Origin: CAVSWT01 sp963775245
Lineage (GTDB): Bacteria > Bacteroidota > Ignavibacteria > Ignavibacteriales > Ignavibacteriaceae
Reading direction: 5' to 3'
Assembly (NCBI GenBank): GCA_963775245.1
Contig: CAVZID010000038.1
Location: forward strand, 80,761 to 144,760
DNA: 64,000 bases
Each line of letters opens with the position of its first letter. The first letter of the stretch is position 1. Shown here piece by piece: positions 63,953 to 64,000 of the stretch. The notes below the pieces were generated by a model. It did not search any database and was not told the DNA's origin. It saw nothing but the letters and a program-made list of their open reading frames with translations. The position numbers were made by a program, and so were the translations under genes.

Positions 63953-64000
63953 GATTTTTCACCAAACAGATTAAATTATTTCTTCTCATTTAAATCCCAG

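Overview
The window is AT-rich (about one third G+C by eye) and densely coded, with a gene repertoire typical of the Ignavibacteria, in the Bacteroidota/Chlorobiota lineage. The pointers are a type IX secretion C-terminal sorting domain (QNYPNPFNPTT type, end of the 37126 gene), a TonB-dependent receptor with a carboxypeptidase-like N-terminal domain, a TAnnTTTG-type promoter at 34710, many lone 1- to 4-gene transcription units, and sequence relatedness of the large outer-membrane protein at 30620-34087 to uncharacterised proteins I associate with this lineage. No rRNA, tRNA, CRISPR array, prophage or intact insertion sequence was seen.

Layout. 1-9.1 kb: purB (cut by the window edge), a Bcp-type peroxiredoxin, a DnaQ-fold exonuclease, an amino-acid dehydrogenase, a VanX-type dipeptidase, a tail-specific protease and two unknown proteins. 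9.3-12.9 kb: a lysine-degradation unit (Rrf2 regulator and ALDH7-type dehydrogenase, divergent from L-lysine 6-aminotransferase). 13-20 kb: rsmI, mutM, a TonB-dependent receptor under a TPP riboswitch, and a lytic transglycosylase with seven LysM repeats. 20-30 kb, all on the minus strand: an acyl-CoA carboxylase beta chain, an ABC permease with a strikingly degenerate ATPase, an MBL hydrolase, aroC, an HtrA protease, and an overlapping pfkB-mtnA-recO operon. 30-40 kb: Nudix hydrolase, a giant outer-membrane protein, a toxin-antitoxin pair between imperfect direct repeats, aquaporin, a DinB-like protein, a T9SS-secreted glycosidase, and a NYN-LOTUS protein. 40-50 kb: two large hybrid histidine kinases flanking an iron-dependent alcohol dehydrogenase, then a YceI plus b561-like pair. 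51-64 kb: Gfo/Idh/MocA oxidoreductase, chemotaxis receptor, HerA-like ATPase, an esterase pseudogene, a receiver protein, a decayed crp copy next to an intact Crp/Fnr regulator, a thioredoxin-fold mini-protein, a DUF5996-like protein and a GH63-type glycosidase.

How the genes work together. The sequence supports three circuits. (1) Lysine epsilon-transamination followed by semialdehyde oxidation, probably under an Rrf2 protein that lacks the usual Fe-S cysteines and has a candidate operator at 11277-11295. (2) TPP-controlled outer-membrane uptake of thiamine or a precursor, with a visible terminator and a candidate antiterminator. (3) A sensory island at 40.4-49.1 kb in which an Fe-ADH is translationally coupled to a hybrid kinase, and that kinase shares a 440-nt identical tract with the upstream kinase, which points to recent gene conversion. 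The ADH-kinase arrangement recalls ErcA/ErcS of Pseudomonas ethanol regulation and is the best candidate here for an under-described signalling system.

All functional calls are from reading motifs by eye; no database search was run.
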